Shown: positions 22,806 through 33,745, numbered from the stretch's first letter. The stretch is DNA of 64,000 nt from Cordilura impudica (GCA_963682025.1 OY821519.1:250788358-250852357), one strand, 5' to 3'. Translations and numbers: made by a program. The notes: generated from the letters alone by a model not told the origin.

Positions 22806-24000
22806 TCTGCAAAAGGTTATTAAAATTTCTGAATTAAATTTTGAAATTGTTTACCGAAAAATTTCCTCAAAATCTTTTTTCTATAGAAAAACTTAAAACA
22901 AACCCATCTTTAATTTCCAAATCAACTTTTATTTACCATAAATAATGCGATGAAATCAACAATCATCAATAAGGACAGCATACTTTTGATTGAATCATGT
23001 CTTCAATTTCTGGCTGGCGCACAACCATATTTTTCAAATAATAGAAATAAGAAATTTGTTCAAAGAATAGACACAGATGTGTGAACAACAAAGAAAACAT
23101 AAAAGGAAAATCCTTATAAAAAATTAAAAATTTTCGCACTTGTTTTTTTATAATAATTTTTTAACAAAAAGAAACATAAAATTAAGTAGCAAAGAAAGAA
23201 AGTTATGGTTTAAAAAAAAATCCTCATGGAAAAACAAAAGGAAACTTCTGTTTAACAACAAAAAGGAACACCCATCATGTTTTATAAGTAATCATGACGA
23301 TTCAGCTGATGAGCCTGATGAAGATGATGATGATGCTGATGTTTTTGGGTTGGCAAAACAAATTGACTACTTCTTTTAATGGAAAATATTTATGCCCTAT
23401 CATGACCTTCCCTATTGACTTGGCTTTGTGTTACTGTTTTCTTTTTAGATTTATTAAGAAGGGTCTTTTAAATTGATTTAGTTGCTTTTTGTTTTTTTTT
23501 TTTTTTTTTTTTTTGAAAAGCATAAAAATTCCATTTCTTTTTGTGGTAGAGAAAATTTTTTTCTTTTGCTTATAAATATTTCTTCTAATAAAGAATTTTG
23601 AATTATTTTATTATTTTAGCATCTCTCGACCAACTTTAAAAGGAAAGTTATTGCAAATTACAAATTATGAGCCATATTTTTAGAACAAGTTTGTTGTTGT
23701 TGGTACTTTGAAGCATGCCAGTTGGAAAATTTATATATCGACGATTGCACAAAAGAACAGTTATGGAGACGAGCAGAGACAAGACAAGTCTACTTACGTT
23801 AATGAGAGTCTAAATTCATCAAGATATAAATATTTTAAAAATTAAAATATATTAAAAATTCAGTTCATATTTTTAATACGCGTATATAAAAAAAAAAAAT
23901 ACTGTAATCAACATTTTTTAAGTTAAAAAAATTTTAAAACAATTTTAAAAATATAAATTTTGTTATGTTATAATCGAACAGATTTTTTCTATATGCAATT
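22806..24000. other. AT-rich stretch, no gene recognised
   Basis: It contains a 79-codon frame (23140-23379) with a Lys/Asn-rich first half and an Asp-rich end produced by GAT repeats near 23310-23340. It has no known domain, and its composition follows the local microsatellite, so I do not call it a gene. A long T run lies near 23490-23512. Nothing else is supported. Confidence 0.5.
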
Positions 24001-24004
24001 TTTC

Positions 24005-24330
24005 TACTCAGGGCGGCCGTGAGGTTTGAACCTCCGTCTATCTCACATACACTCGTACTTGCACTTTTTGGTCAGCGTTTAAGACACTCTTCTAAAGTCA
24101 GGCCTACGACTAGAGTGGTTAAGAATTAGTTTTCATACCATATAGCTTTTACTTCGTATTAATTTCAGAAGATACAACTCTGTCCAAACAAACAATCGTT
24201 ATTTTTGGAATTTTTTAATATATTTGCATTTATACTTCTAATTTCCACTATTCTCAGTTTTTTAAGAGTTGTCTTATGTGATATATGGTTTGTACATTCT
24301 CCATAATGCACTTTGTGCATATATTTGTTT
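24005..24330 (-). repeat. family D repeat, copy 2
   Basis: Reverse-complement copy of the repeat at 7653-8176: GGGCGGCCGTGAGGTTTGAA at 24012, ACTCGTACTTGCACTTTTTG, AGATACAACTCTGTCCAAAC and a terminal TTGTACATTCTCCATAATGC. The B-box-like site is changed to the complement of GGTTCAAACC. Confidence 0.85.
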
Positions 24331-24339
24331 TTATATTTT

Positions 24340-24630
24340 TTAGTTAAATTTAAATTTTTCTATTTAATTTTTTTTTTTAATATTTTATTTTATTTTTTTT
24401 TTTATTACTCGTTTTTAAATTGCAAAAAATCATAATTTTATTTTTTTAAATAAAAACCAAAGTTTCTTTATTTAGTATTTATATTTAAACTTGAATTTAA
24501 TTTTTCTAACTTATTCTAAAATATTTTTTTTAACTTAAACAAAAATAAATTTTTTTTATATTATTTTACTTTGATTTTTCTTTCTAATTAATTTTTTATA
24601 TTATATTTTACTTTTTTATTACTCTTTTTA
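24340..24630. repeat. AT-rich direct repeat, left copy
   Basis: About 290 bp beginning AAATTTTTCTATTTAATTTT. It recurs with moderate divergence at 25376-25660 (shared AACTTATTCTAAAATATT, and TTTAACTTAAA before AAAAATAAAT). The two copies lie on either side of the family C element at 24637-25374, so that element probably landed at or near the junction of a tandem duplication. Confidence 0.65.
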
Positions 24631-24636
24631 AACAAC

Positions 24637-25374
24637 AAACAAGTAAGAAAATTATAGTCGGTCTAGACCGACTATACGATACCCTATACCATGCGTTTAG
24701 AAAGTTGATTTAACAATGTCCGTCCGTCCGCCCGTCCGTCCGTCCGTCTGTGTGTCCATGTAAACCTTGTAATCAAACTGCAGGTCGCAAATATTAACAT
24801 ATTTTGATGAAATTTGGTATATAAGCTTTTATCGGCCATGGGATGAACGCTATTGAAATTGGTGAGAATCGGTTCATGTTCAGACCTAGCCCCCATACAA
24901 ATAACCCCTATGAAATCGACATAAATTTCCATAAGATCCAAATTGTCATATAGATCTTACTCAAATTTGGTTTTGTATGCGTTCATTACGTCCTTTAATG
25001 ATTATTCAAAAAATGATCCCTTTGGCCCCATATAGAGCTGCTTTCCGATCTTCACTTAAATCTATCAAAAAACAAAAATATTGCACAGATTTTTCTCAAA
25101 TTTTGTTTGTATATATTTTTTCAAAGTGTAAGTGACTTTACCAAATATGGTCAGGATCGGTCCTTTTTTGGACTTAGTCCCCTTATAGACATATCATCCG
25201 ATATGAACTTTTTCATATCTGCAGCAAAAAAAGTTAATAAAAATGCCACTCAAATTTGGTTTATGCTTATTTGCTATATCCAATTAGTTGGGCCGAAGGG
25301 TTAGGGTCTCTAAACCATGGTATAGGGTATCGTATAGTCGGGCTAGACCGACTATAATTTTCTTACTTGTTTTT
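24637..25374. mobile_element. family C repeat with symmetrical palindromic ends
   Basis: The left end AAACAAGTAAGAAAATTATA, then GTCGGTCTAGACCGAC and the run on to GATACCCTATACCATG, is repeated in inverted form at the right end (about 25318-25374). This gives ~57 bp inverted ends that each contain a 22 bp palindrome. Between them are the family C text, including the CCGTCCGTCCG cluster (24722-24750), and no protein frame. Other family copies keep the palindrome at one end only. Confidence 0.85.
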
Positions 25375-25375
25375 A

Positions 25376-25660
25376 TTTAAATTTTTCTATTTAATTTTTT
25401 TTTTTTTTATATTTTATTTTAGTTATTTTTTTTTATTGCTCCTTTTTAGATTACAAAAAACCAAATTTAATTTTTTTTTAATAAAAGACAAGCTTTTTTT
25501 TTCATTTTTAAACTTAAATTTAATTTTTGCGCATACTAACTTATTCTAAAATATTATTTTTCTTTTAACTTAAATAAAAATAAATATTTTTTATATTTTT
25601 TTGCTTTAATTTTTCTTTCTATTTAATTTTTTACTTTTGTATTTTTGTATTACAACAAAA
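25376..25660. repeat. AT-rich direct repeat, right copy
   Basis: Diverged copy of 24340-24630 in the same orientation; see that entry for shared words. Confidence 0.65.
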
Positions 25661-26074
25661 TAAAATAATTATATGTTATAATTGTTTTTATAATTATTTT
25701 AATTAAAATTTTTTTTTTTTAATTTTTGCAACTGATTTTTAAGATATTTTTTGCTAAACCAACTGTTTTCAGTTTATTTTTTATATTACACTATTTAAAA
25801 TCTTCACAAAATTAATTATATCAATAACATAAATTAAAAATATAAATATAAATTTTTTAAAAATATATTAACTTTTAAATTTAATTTTCCGTGGTACTAT
25901 TTATTTTTAAAATAGTTTTTTATTGAAAAAAAGCTTTTTTTTTTATTTTAAAACCTTATTTTTTAATTATTTATTTTTTTTTAGTTTTCAGTTTTGTTAT
26001 AAATAAAGTTTTCAGTTTTATTATAAATCACGCTCCCCATAATATATATAATATTAATTATATTAACTAAAAAC
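25661..26074. other. AT-rich stretch, nothing recognised
   Basis: Mostly A/T runs. A short local duplication of CAGTTTT.TTATAAAT near 25985-26030 is the only structure seen. Confidence 0.5.
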
Positions 26075-26079
26075 TAGCA

Positions 26080-26400
26080 GATTCCAGTGCTCGAAATTCG
26101 AGTGCAATTTATGTTTCAACTTAACCAATTCATAAACCAACACTTCTAACAAACTCATTAACAAACACATGAAAAAATTTATTAAAACACACATATCATA
26201 TGTATAATTTTATGTATGTGTTAGTAGCAACTTTAAATGCAATTTACTCCAAATATAGGAAATAATTTTAAAATCTGTAAATCTGCAAAATGGCTAAAAA
26301 GAAGTACATTTCAAATAATTTACGTTTGGTGAAAATCAGGATAAAAAGGTAGAACAAAACATCAATCACAAGAAATCGCCTAGCCTATTATAGATACATA
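26080..26400 (+). repeat. family A repeat, copy 1
   Basis: It starts GCTCGAAATTCGAGTGCAAT (near-palindromic CTCGAAATTCGAG), runs through GTTAGTAGCAACTTTAAATG and AAATCTGTAAATCTGCAAAA, and ends near ACAAGAAATCGCCTAGCC. Similar copies are at 33970, 52229 and, inverted, 56440-56800. Confidence 0.85.
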
Positions 26401-28227
26401 ACTTTTTGTATAAAAATTGTGGTTTTCAGTTTTAATTTCAATAGCTCTTTAAATAAATCCTAATAGAATAACCTCCATCAACAAATAAAAATAATAGCGA
26501 AACTTAAACTACCTGTTTAAATTTACACATAATATGTTTGAAAATTTACTTATAAAAAGTTTGTAAAATTTATGTAAAGTTTATTAAAAATAAAAAATTT
26601 TATTGCTTTTAATTTTTAACTTTAATGTTTTCAATTACTTATTTAAAAAAAATAAAATATTTAATTTTTTTTTTTAATAATGTTTCTTAAATAATTTATA
26701 TTTTGGTGACTTTTTGTAGTTTTTTGTTAATAATAGAAAAAAATATTTTTTTAAATAGAATTTTTTACAAAATATTTTTTAATTCACGAAATTAATTTTT
26801 AAATTGTTTCTTTTTTAATTATATATAAAAAAAAATTATTTTGGTGACTGTATAAAAAATATAAAAATAAAATTTTTTGGGTATAAAATTAAAAAAAAAA
26901 TAAACTATTTTTTCCTAAGTGAATGTTTTGATAAAAAAAAAACTGCATTTTTTTATGTTTTTTTAGTTTTTTCTTTCTAAAAAATCTTGACGTATTTGAG
27001 CAAATCCTTTTTGATTGTTGTACAGTGTTAAGAGAGTTTTCATTTAAATTAACAAAATACAAATAACTGGCAAAATCTTCGCCTAGTAGTCTAATTTAAG
27101 AACTCAAATTTTTCTTATTCTCCTTCATTTTTTCATTTCCAAATAGGCTATTAAAACTTTAATCAAACTGCCACAGTGTTATGGGGAGGGTAGCTATCTT
27201 TACCATAAACTTCCTTAAACAAAGAAAAATCTCTAATTGATTGTCTGTTTTAAGCTTTTTTAAAATATCTTTACTTTTACAGTTCTTCTGACAGTTTTTT
27301 TCCATTTTCTTCATTTTTCTTTTTCCTTTCTTTTAGCATTTTCCCAAAAATTCATAAGCACAATTTATTTCCAAGGCTTAAAAAAAATTAAATTACCTGT
27401 AAAAAATTGTCTACCAGATCACATCAGAAAAATTTTTGTTACGGTATGTAAAATTTAAAAAAAAAAATACTTCTCACTTATAAATCAAAAGAAAAACTCT
27501 CTTAGCGAGAATAGAAAAGGTTCCCAAACATTTTATATTAATTTCCATACTAAACAGATTCTTCCTACTACCACCACCCATGGCTTATTTTTCAAATACC
27601 ACCCATATTTATTCAGATACTTTTTTTTTAACTTGAAATAATTAATGATTATTTTGATTTTTATTTATTTATAAAACTATTAAATTTCATATTTGATTCA
27701 TTTTTATTGATAGTTTCGTCCATTGAAATTGTATAAACATGAAAAAAACTTGCATTTGTAATTCTCGCCAAACAACAAAAACTAAAAGGAGATTCTACTA
27801 ATGAATGACATACGCTCTGGGTAGAATAAAAACATGAAAATTGAGTTACGTTAAAAAATTTAACACCCCTTTTGAAGTTTGTATGGTTTTTTTTAGCAAC
27901 AATTTTCACTTAATCCCGCTGCTTTTATACGTATATATGAAAATATTTTTTTTTTAAATGGGTGTAAAAAATAAACTATGTTTCTTTCGTAAACAGTAGT
28001 CATTTATTAAACTTCACATGAGGTCCAAATATTCAATAGATTTACTACCATTTATTTTTGCTACAATTTTTTATTTTTTTTACATATCGATAATCTAGAT
28101 TTTAATTTTAACGTAATACTTGTGGGTCAAGCTTTAAAACGTATAATATTACACAAGCGGAGATTGATGTAAGTGCTAATAGGCGGAATATTTCATAAGA
28201 AAACCACTAACAGTTACTCCTTTCAGG
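26401..28227. other. AT-rich stretch, no gene seen
   Basis: Poly-A/T rich. The longest open frame (27661-27909, minus, 82 codons) has no recognisable motif. No transposon end is recognised before the mariner at 28228. Confidence 0.5.
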
Positions 28228-29549
28228 TACTAGAAGTAAAGGGTCCGCCATCTAACGCTTTTTTTCAACTAGTGCTTATTTCATGAATGGTAACACTTAG
28301 CTCATGTCTGATTTGACAGATAATTAGTTTTATCCTTCCGCTGAACGAATATGGTTGTGTATACGCTTGAACAACGCTGGGAAATATTGCGACATTAGTT
28401 TGAAAATCATGGTAATGTTGCAGAATGTGTGCGAAAATTGCGTACGGATTTTGAAAGAAGAGAAGCACCGCCAGCTCCGTATGTTCGTTATCTTGTGAAA
28501 AAAGTGAAAGAAACTGGCATCCTCATCGATAAACCAAAGCGTGAAAAGCCAAAAACAGTGCGTACAACCGAGAATATTGCTGCTGTGGCAGATAGTGTGC
28601 GTGAAGCGCCATCAACATCAATTCACCGTCGTTCTCAAGAATTGAACATTTCGGAGGCATCATTGAGACGAATTTTGCATAAAGACCTTGGTATGATGCC
28701 ATATAAAGTCCAATTGGTTCAGGAGTTGAAGCCAACTGACCATCCAAAGCGTTTTCGCTTCGCTAAGTGGGCCTGCGATCGACTTACAGAAGATGCCGAT
28801 TTTGCCAAAAAAAAAAAAATCATCTTTTCAGATGAAGCTCATTTTGATCTTGGCGGGTATGTAAACAAGCAAAATTGTCGCCTTTGAGGCACAGAAAACC
28901 CGCACGCATACATTGAAAAGCCGATTCAACCAAAACGAGTCACTCTTTGGTGCGGATTTTGGTCCAGAGGCATAATTGGGCCATTTTTCTTCGAAAATGA
29001 GCAAGGAGTAGCCGTTACAGTCAATGGCGATCGTTATCGGGCCATGTTGAACGAATTTTTGTTCACAAAAATTGAAGAGGAGGATATTGGCAACATTTGG
29101 TTTCAACAGGACGGCGATACGTGCCACACAGCCGAAGCTACACACGATGTTTTGCGCCCTGTTTTTGAAGATCGCATTATCAGCCGCAGTACTGATGTCG
29201 TTTGGCCACCTCGGAGCTGCGATTTGACACCGTTGGACTATTATATGTGGGGTGTCCTCAAAGATAAGTGTTACGCCAATAAGCCAGACACAATTGACGC
29301 TTTAAAGGACAATATTCGTGAAGCCATTGGTGAAATACAGCTGCACACAATCGATAATGTGCTTAAAAATTGGACCGATCGTGTAGGCTACTGCATGGCC
29401 AGCCGAGGCAGCCATTTGAATGAAGTTATTTTCTATTATTAACCGGCAGGATCGTACTTTCAAATAAAAAAAGATATTTGAGATAATATTCAGTAGTTTT
29501 TTTATAGCTTTTCAAAAAAAAAAAAAGTTATTTGGCGAACCCTTTAGTA
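28228..29549 (+). mobile_element. DD41D (rosa-like) mariner, nearly full length
   Basis: The ends share TAAAGGGTTCGCC (right, reverse complement) and TAAAGGGTCCGCC (left), with TA dinucleotides at 28228-28229 and 29548-29549. The left end carries about five extra bases (GAAGT) before AAAGGG. The single transposase gene fills 28351-29442. The 1.3 kb length is normal for mariners. Two point stops are the only coding damage, so this is a fairly young copy. Confidence 0.88.
28351..29442 (+). pseudogene. DD41D mariner transposase with two nonsense mutations
   Basis: One continuous frame of 363 codons from ATG 28351 to TAA 29440-29442, interrupted only by TAG at 28396-28398 (codon 16) and TGA at 28885-28887 (codon 179). 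Each can arise by one C-to-T change from CAG and CGA. The helix-turn-helix domain fills roughly residues 5-115. Catalytic Asp residues are at codon 161 (IIFSDEAHF), codon 254 (WFQQDGDTCHTA) and codon 296 (CDLTPLDYYMWG). The spacing of 92 and then 41 residues defines the DD41D group (rosa family) of Tc1/mariner rather than DD34D mariner. It would cut and paste the element at TA sites in the nucleus. All catalytic residues and the C-terminus are intact. Confidence 0.9.
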
Positions 29550-29558
29550 TTTAGCTAT

Positions 29559-30030
29559 AACACAAATTGTGTACATTTACATAAATTTTTTTTAAAATTA
29601 AATCATAAATGTTTAAATTTACAATACAATTTACTTCTCTAAAGTGTTGTAATTAAAAATATTTTATGTGTAATTGAGAAAAATTTTTGAAACTTTGGAA
29701 AAAGTTTAAGTACTCAATATATAATTTGGCATTGTTTAAATTTATATCAAATTTGTTTAAAATTAAATAATAAGTGTTTAATCTACACTTAAATCCACAA
29801 ATTACACAAACTATTAATGCAATTTTCTTCTCGAATGTGTTCTAACTAAATATAAATATTTTATGTGCAATTGAAAAAAATTATTTAAAACTTTGGAAAA
29901 AGTTTATACACTCAATATATAATTTAGCATTGTGTAAATTTACATCAAATTTGTTTAAAATACACCATAAATGCTTAAATCTATATTCACATAATTAGTA
30001 AATACAAAATCCACAAATTCAAATAAAAGT
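29559..30030. repeat. AT-rich tandem repeat, ~170-200 bp period
   Basis: About two and a half units. The phrases ACTTTGGAAAAAGTTTA and CTCAATATATAATTT followed by GCATTG recur near 29690/29730 and 29890/29930, and CATCAAATTTGTTTAAAAT recurs near 29745 and 29944. No gene is seen. Confidence 0.8.
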
Positions 30031-30035
30031 TTACA

Positions 30036-30278
30036 CTAACTGTCAATGCAATATTTCAGTGCTTTCATACTACTGAAAACAGTGATGTTGTTAAGCGAAT
30101 TTGCATTTATTATCGAAGAAGCTTTGGTAATTTCAAATGGATATAGTACTGTTTGATCAAAATTTGTTATGGAATATGTTGTGGCAAAAAAGTCTGCTAA
30201 AATATTACTGATTGATAAATCATCATCGGCTGAAATTGATCCAAAGTTCAAAGAATTAGGATATTCTCGTGAGCGACG
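30036..30278 (-). pseudogene. non-LTR ORF2 fragment, left of Transib
   Basis: The minus-strand frame ending at 30036 contains RRSREYPNSLNFGSISADDD and NILADFFATTYS, the linker between endonuclease and reverse transcriptase in jockey/CR1-type ORF2 proteins. It is continuous in frame with the segment right of the Transib (33746-33830; NPRSFYDFVNSK) once one copy of the 5 bp duplication is discounted. The reverse transcriptase core is not present downstream (below 30036), so the relic is truncated there. Confidence 0.75.
30274..30278. repeat. Transib target duplication CGACG, left copy
   Basis: CGACG directly precedes the left CACAGTGGCG end and recurs exactly after the right end at 33746-33750. 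Transib elements make 5 bp, GC-rich duplications. Confidence 0.92.
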
Positions 30279-30306
30279 CACAGTGGCGTTGAACAGTTTA
30301 AACAGC
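30279..30306 (+). promoter_or_regulatory. Transib left terminal signal (heptamer, weak nonamer)
   Basis: Heptamer CACAGTG (30279-30285), 12 bases, then TTAAACAGC (30298-30306), which matches the RSS nonamer ACAAAAACC at only 5 of 9 positions. The heptamer is clear; the nonamer is doubtful. Confidence 0.5.
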
Positions 30307-30582
30307 ATATGATAGATAACTGTTCAGCCTATGAAATGAGCGTTTGGAAAAAGTGCTATGCTTTGTAGGGGCCTACTTATGGGTTATCAAAGTTAAAATT
30401 TGTAGAAAAATCAATTGTATGGTAACTAAAAAAAATTATTTTTACATTTTTAGATTGTTTTTATTTACTTTCTTTAGGGTTTTATGTTTTAAATTATTAC
30501 CCAAAAAATTAAAAAAAAATTACTTTTTTAAATTTATTTTTTCAATTTTCTGTAAAATATTCATCACAATTCGTAAGAGAAG

Positions 30583-30670
30583 CGCCCTGGAAGGTGAGTA
30601 GGTAGCGTGCTCGCCTATCATGCGAGGGGTCGTGGGTTCGATTCCCACCAGAGGCTTTGGTCTGTCGCTG

Positions 30671-30701
<31 letters not shown>

Positions 30702-30808
30702 CACACTACTTCCTCTTTCCTCCTTAACCTATTTCCCTGAGATCAACACAATGCACTGCTTCTGTAGGGGGCATCCCCTGAGTGTTGATTAATTAAAAAA
30801 AAAAAAAA
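30583..30808 (+). mobile_element. tRNA-derived SINE inside the Transib
   Basis: The head (30583-30655) folds like a tRNA. It has an A-box-like GTAGGTAGCGTGC, an anticodon arm CTCGC-CTATCAT-GCGAG with ATC in the anticodon position, and a perfect B-box GGTTCGATTCC. The loop is closest to tRNA-Asp (CTGTCAC). The acceptor arm is mismatched, so it is not a working tRNA gene. A poly-A block, a GC-richer body (TCTGTAGGGGGCATCCCCTG) and a second A run follow. AAGAGAAG flanks both sides (30575-30582 and 30809-30816) as a target duplication. Pol III transcription from the internal boxes is expected for the family. Confidence 0.85.
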
Positions 30809-30874
30809 AAGAGAAGGTATATCTAAAAGACTAATCATTTCTAAACTATAATTATTTTCTAACTTTATTCGTGA

Positions 30875-32780
30875 CTACACATGCCGCAGGGAAGAAATAA
30901 ATGGATCGGAAGATGCTGCCAACATGTTGAAGAGGTCTTCATTTTGCCTTACCCTTGATGCTTTGAATGTGTTCTGCAATCTATATTTTTTATAAAATTT
31001 GTTAAGAGACTCCTGTGCTTCTTCAGAAAGCTCTCCAATTGGCAAAGACTGGTACTCAATTATATCTTTGCCATGCGCTAATATTTTATGGACGGTCGGG
31101 GTCAACTTCCTCTGTGGATACATTTCTGCTAAAAGAGATGCAGTTTTCGATGCATATTCTCCACATTTTGTAGAATTGACATTTTCTTTGCAGTTTAAAA
31201 CATTCAAGATCGTTCTCAATCTTTTCACGATTTGATTGTCAATTCCAGTGATTCTAGTTACTGCCTCATCATTTTCAAAAAATCTCCTAGAAGTGTTTCC
31301 ATCGTTTGAGTTACCGTATCCGTGCTTGGGACAGTCTACTTTTAGTCCAACTTGTTTAAAAAAAGCATCCTGTATTTGCTTCTTTCTGATCTTTTCCTTA
31401 TCTTTTATTGATGTATTTTCATCAAAGTTTTCCTCCTCTTGTGGTAGGGTATACACCAGTTTTAGCAAGAACTCCATACACCTTATCATTGCGTGCAATG
31501 GTGACATTTCATATTCGTAATTATCCTCGTTTGTAGAATCGTTTAAATTACCAAAGTTTTTCTGACTCTTTTTGCAAATCGGGCATGACAATGTTGACGT
31601 TGTTCCTGTCAGTTCGTTTACGACTTTTCCGTCAACCATGGTCAGGTGGAACTCGTAATTGCATTCAATATATTTTCCTTCTCCAATTTGCAGCTTTGTA
31701 GGCTTAATCTTGCTTATTTGTTCTTCAATGTCCTTCACCGTGGTCCTTATGAGTTCTGCCGATTCCCTTGCAAACTGAAACATTATTGGTCGGCAATAAT
31801 GCACTGATGACGGACGTGGATTTTTCCAGTGTAGAGAAACATCAGATTTTATCCGCAAAGGAACAACAGATGCCATAAACATATTTCCGTCCGATATTGT
31901 AGCGTCATCGGAAGATATCCTTTGCTTATAAACGCTTTGTCCGGATGATCCATCGCAGCCCCATTTGCTGATCAATGTCAGTTTCTCAGGAAGAATTTTT
32001 ACCTCATTTTCGGGAAGACTCTCCAACAACCGTTTTGCTGTATGGCCCATGAGATCCTGCAGATTGGCTTTCACAGAGACTTCCGTAAACTCCGTATGCA
32101 GTGGTCATGAATTTATTTTGGCTTGCGTAATATGCTTGTATCCTGGTAAAACGTCAGCCCCGTGTCGCATCAAGGATGCCCGTAGTATCTCATATTTTTC
32201 TTTGGAAAGTTGTAAGTCCATAAACAAGGCCAAGGCTTCTTCGGAACCATACTTTTTAATGTGTGCGTTTGTGGGCGTGGGAATGCTTTCCTTAATCCTT
32301 TTTAGTCGCAGTGGGCTTGCATCAGCAACAGATTTTATAATCTGCGACCTAACTCTTTCACTATCCTTTGTATATTTAATAGACAGCGCGTCCGATAAAT
32401 GCTTCGTGGTCAAGTCATTGGTGGCATCGGCAAGTTTCCTCTTTCTTGTGAAAATTGAACACTCCTCAATACTTTTTTTTTGGCCTTCATTTTGCTCCTC
32501 TGGTTGATGTGGTGGGTTTATCTACTGCCAATATATCCAGGATGGTGTCTTCATTAAGCCAGTCCTCGTATTTGGAGTTGAAGTTCTGAATGGTTCGATT
32601 AGATTTCACCCATTTTGCCTTAATATTTTCATATATCAGATAAAAATTATTTTTTATAATTTCGCTTCTCTCAATATTTCCGTATAAGCTATCAAGTTCT
32701 TCTAAAGCAGCTTCCGTGAAAAACTTTGGTGTGGTTGACCTTCTAAACAGTTCAAATATTTTTAAATTGTTTAACGCCAT
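30875..32780 (-). pseudogene. Transib transposase (RAG1-core related), two lesions
   Basis: I place the start at ATG 32780 because it has a good context (ACCATGG); an upstream ATG at 32846 is possible. The frame runs to about 32500, shifts by one base near 32500-32520, continues, meets an in-frame TGA at 32105-32107, then stays open to 30875. Counting from the Met at 32074, RAG1-like landmarks are Asp41 in KWGCDGSSGQ, Asp148 in MVDGKVVNEL, Cys164/Cys167 in SCPICKK, His329/His334 in TVHKILAHG, and Glu355 in EEAQESLNKFYKKYR. These match RAG1 D600, D708, C727/C730, H937/H942 and E962 in order and approximate spacing. The catalytic set is therefore complete. Role: DDE cut-and-paste transposition in the nucleus. 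The two lesions make it a probable pseudogene. Confidence 0.92.
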
Positions 32781-33706
32781 GGTTTCAGTACTTGTTGCGC
32801 CAACTTTCAGTCGTAGACTAACCCAGGCATTATGCTTATTTTGCAATATATAGGCTTATGCTACCATGCCTAAAAATTTATCTGTTCCCTGCATACATAT
32901 GGATTTAGGCTGAATTATGCAATTTTGATATTATGCTCGTGTCTAAATAAGATTTGTGCCTACCTGGAAAGACCATAAGTCAATATTGTTCTTGACCATT
33001 TGTATTCCAAAGTAATTTTTAAGTGAGGTGCGTACCTGCGAATTTCAATGAGTAGTTTTTTGTGCATCCCGTGTCTGTAACAGAATATTGGGAGTAGACT
33101 TTGGCAGAGGCTCACAGGTAGACAACCGACTTAAAATGCAATTTTCAAACTATTAGATCAAACTACTGTCAGTCAAAACATGTAAGGGATGCACGCCATA
33201 CAATTTCTGCAACCATGTCTTTTTTACCTCTAGAAGCCAAACGGGCACGTACGGGCAGATAAAACCTTTTGAATTATGTAAAGAAATAATCAAAGAACAT
33301 GTTTTGCAAATATGGCAAATATAGAAAAATATAGATTTTTTTTATTTTCCGTCAAAGTTGAAAAATAGTGAAAAAACGGATAGTTTTTAAATAGTGATTT
33401 ACCAGGAGAAACATAAAGCAGACAGTTAATTTTTTTTTGTCATTATACACTTAATAAATACATCAATCAATACAAATAAAAAATAAGGCTATTCGTTATC
33501 TATTTTTCGTGATATTACACCTGAAATCGCAACAAATTGACTAAAAATTGTGTGTTTTTTTGAAAACCGAAAGTCGGTCAACTTTGAACGATTATATCTT
33601 CTAAACTAAAAATGTGATATTATTAAGAGTAGCTTATTTGAAATCGTTGAAACGTTTCCTATAACATGGGTTTATTCAAAACTTCGTCGGCGCACATGAA
33701 AATTTT

Positions 33707-33745
33707 GATTTTTGCAACCTCGTTTGCTCTACGGGCGCCACTGTG
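33707..33745 (-). promoter_or_regulatory. Transib right terminal signal, 23-spacer RSS-like
   Basis: On the minus strand: CACAGTG, exactly 23 bases, then GCAAAAATC, which matches the nonamer ACAAAAACC at 7 of 9 positions, including the central CAAAAA. This is the transposase-proximal (5') end. Confidence 0.75.

Larger units (their letters stand above)
30279..33745 (-). mobile_element. Transib element with RSS-like ends
   Basis: Both ends are CACAGTGGCG (30279-30288, and the reverse complement at 33736-33745), flanked by perfect CGACG 5 bp duplications. The 3467 bp element carries a RAG1-core-like transposase gene on the minus strand, so the right end is its 5' side. A tRNA-derived SINE (30583-30808) is inserted downstream of the coding part. 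The ends begin with CACAGTG, identical to the consensus heptamer of V(D)J recombination signals; Transib is the accepted relative of the RAG1 source. Insertion occurred in a non-LTR retrotransposon relic. Confidence 0.93.

Noticed and set aside
23140..23379. Small Lys- and Asp-rich protein gene
   Set aside because: Its composition follows local A runs and a GAT microsatellite; there is no domain, and no splice or promoter support.
27661..27909. 82-codon minus-strand frame next to the DD41D mariner
   Set aside because: No similarity to known families, outside the mariner ends, and no neighbouring coding evidence.
30583..30660. Functional tRNA gene
   Set aside because: The acceptor arm is mismatched, the anticodon would be ATC, and the unit is followed by a poly-A and SINE body with target duplications.
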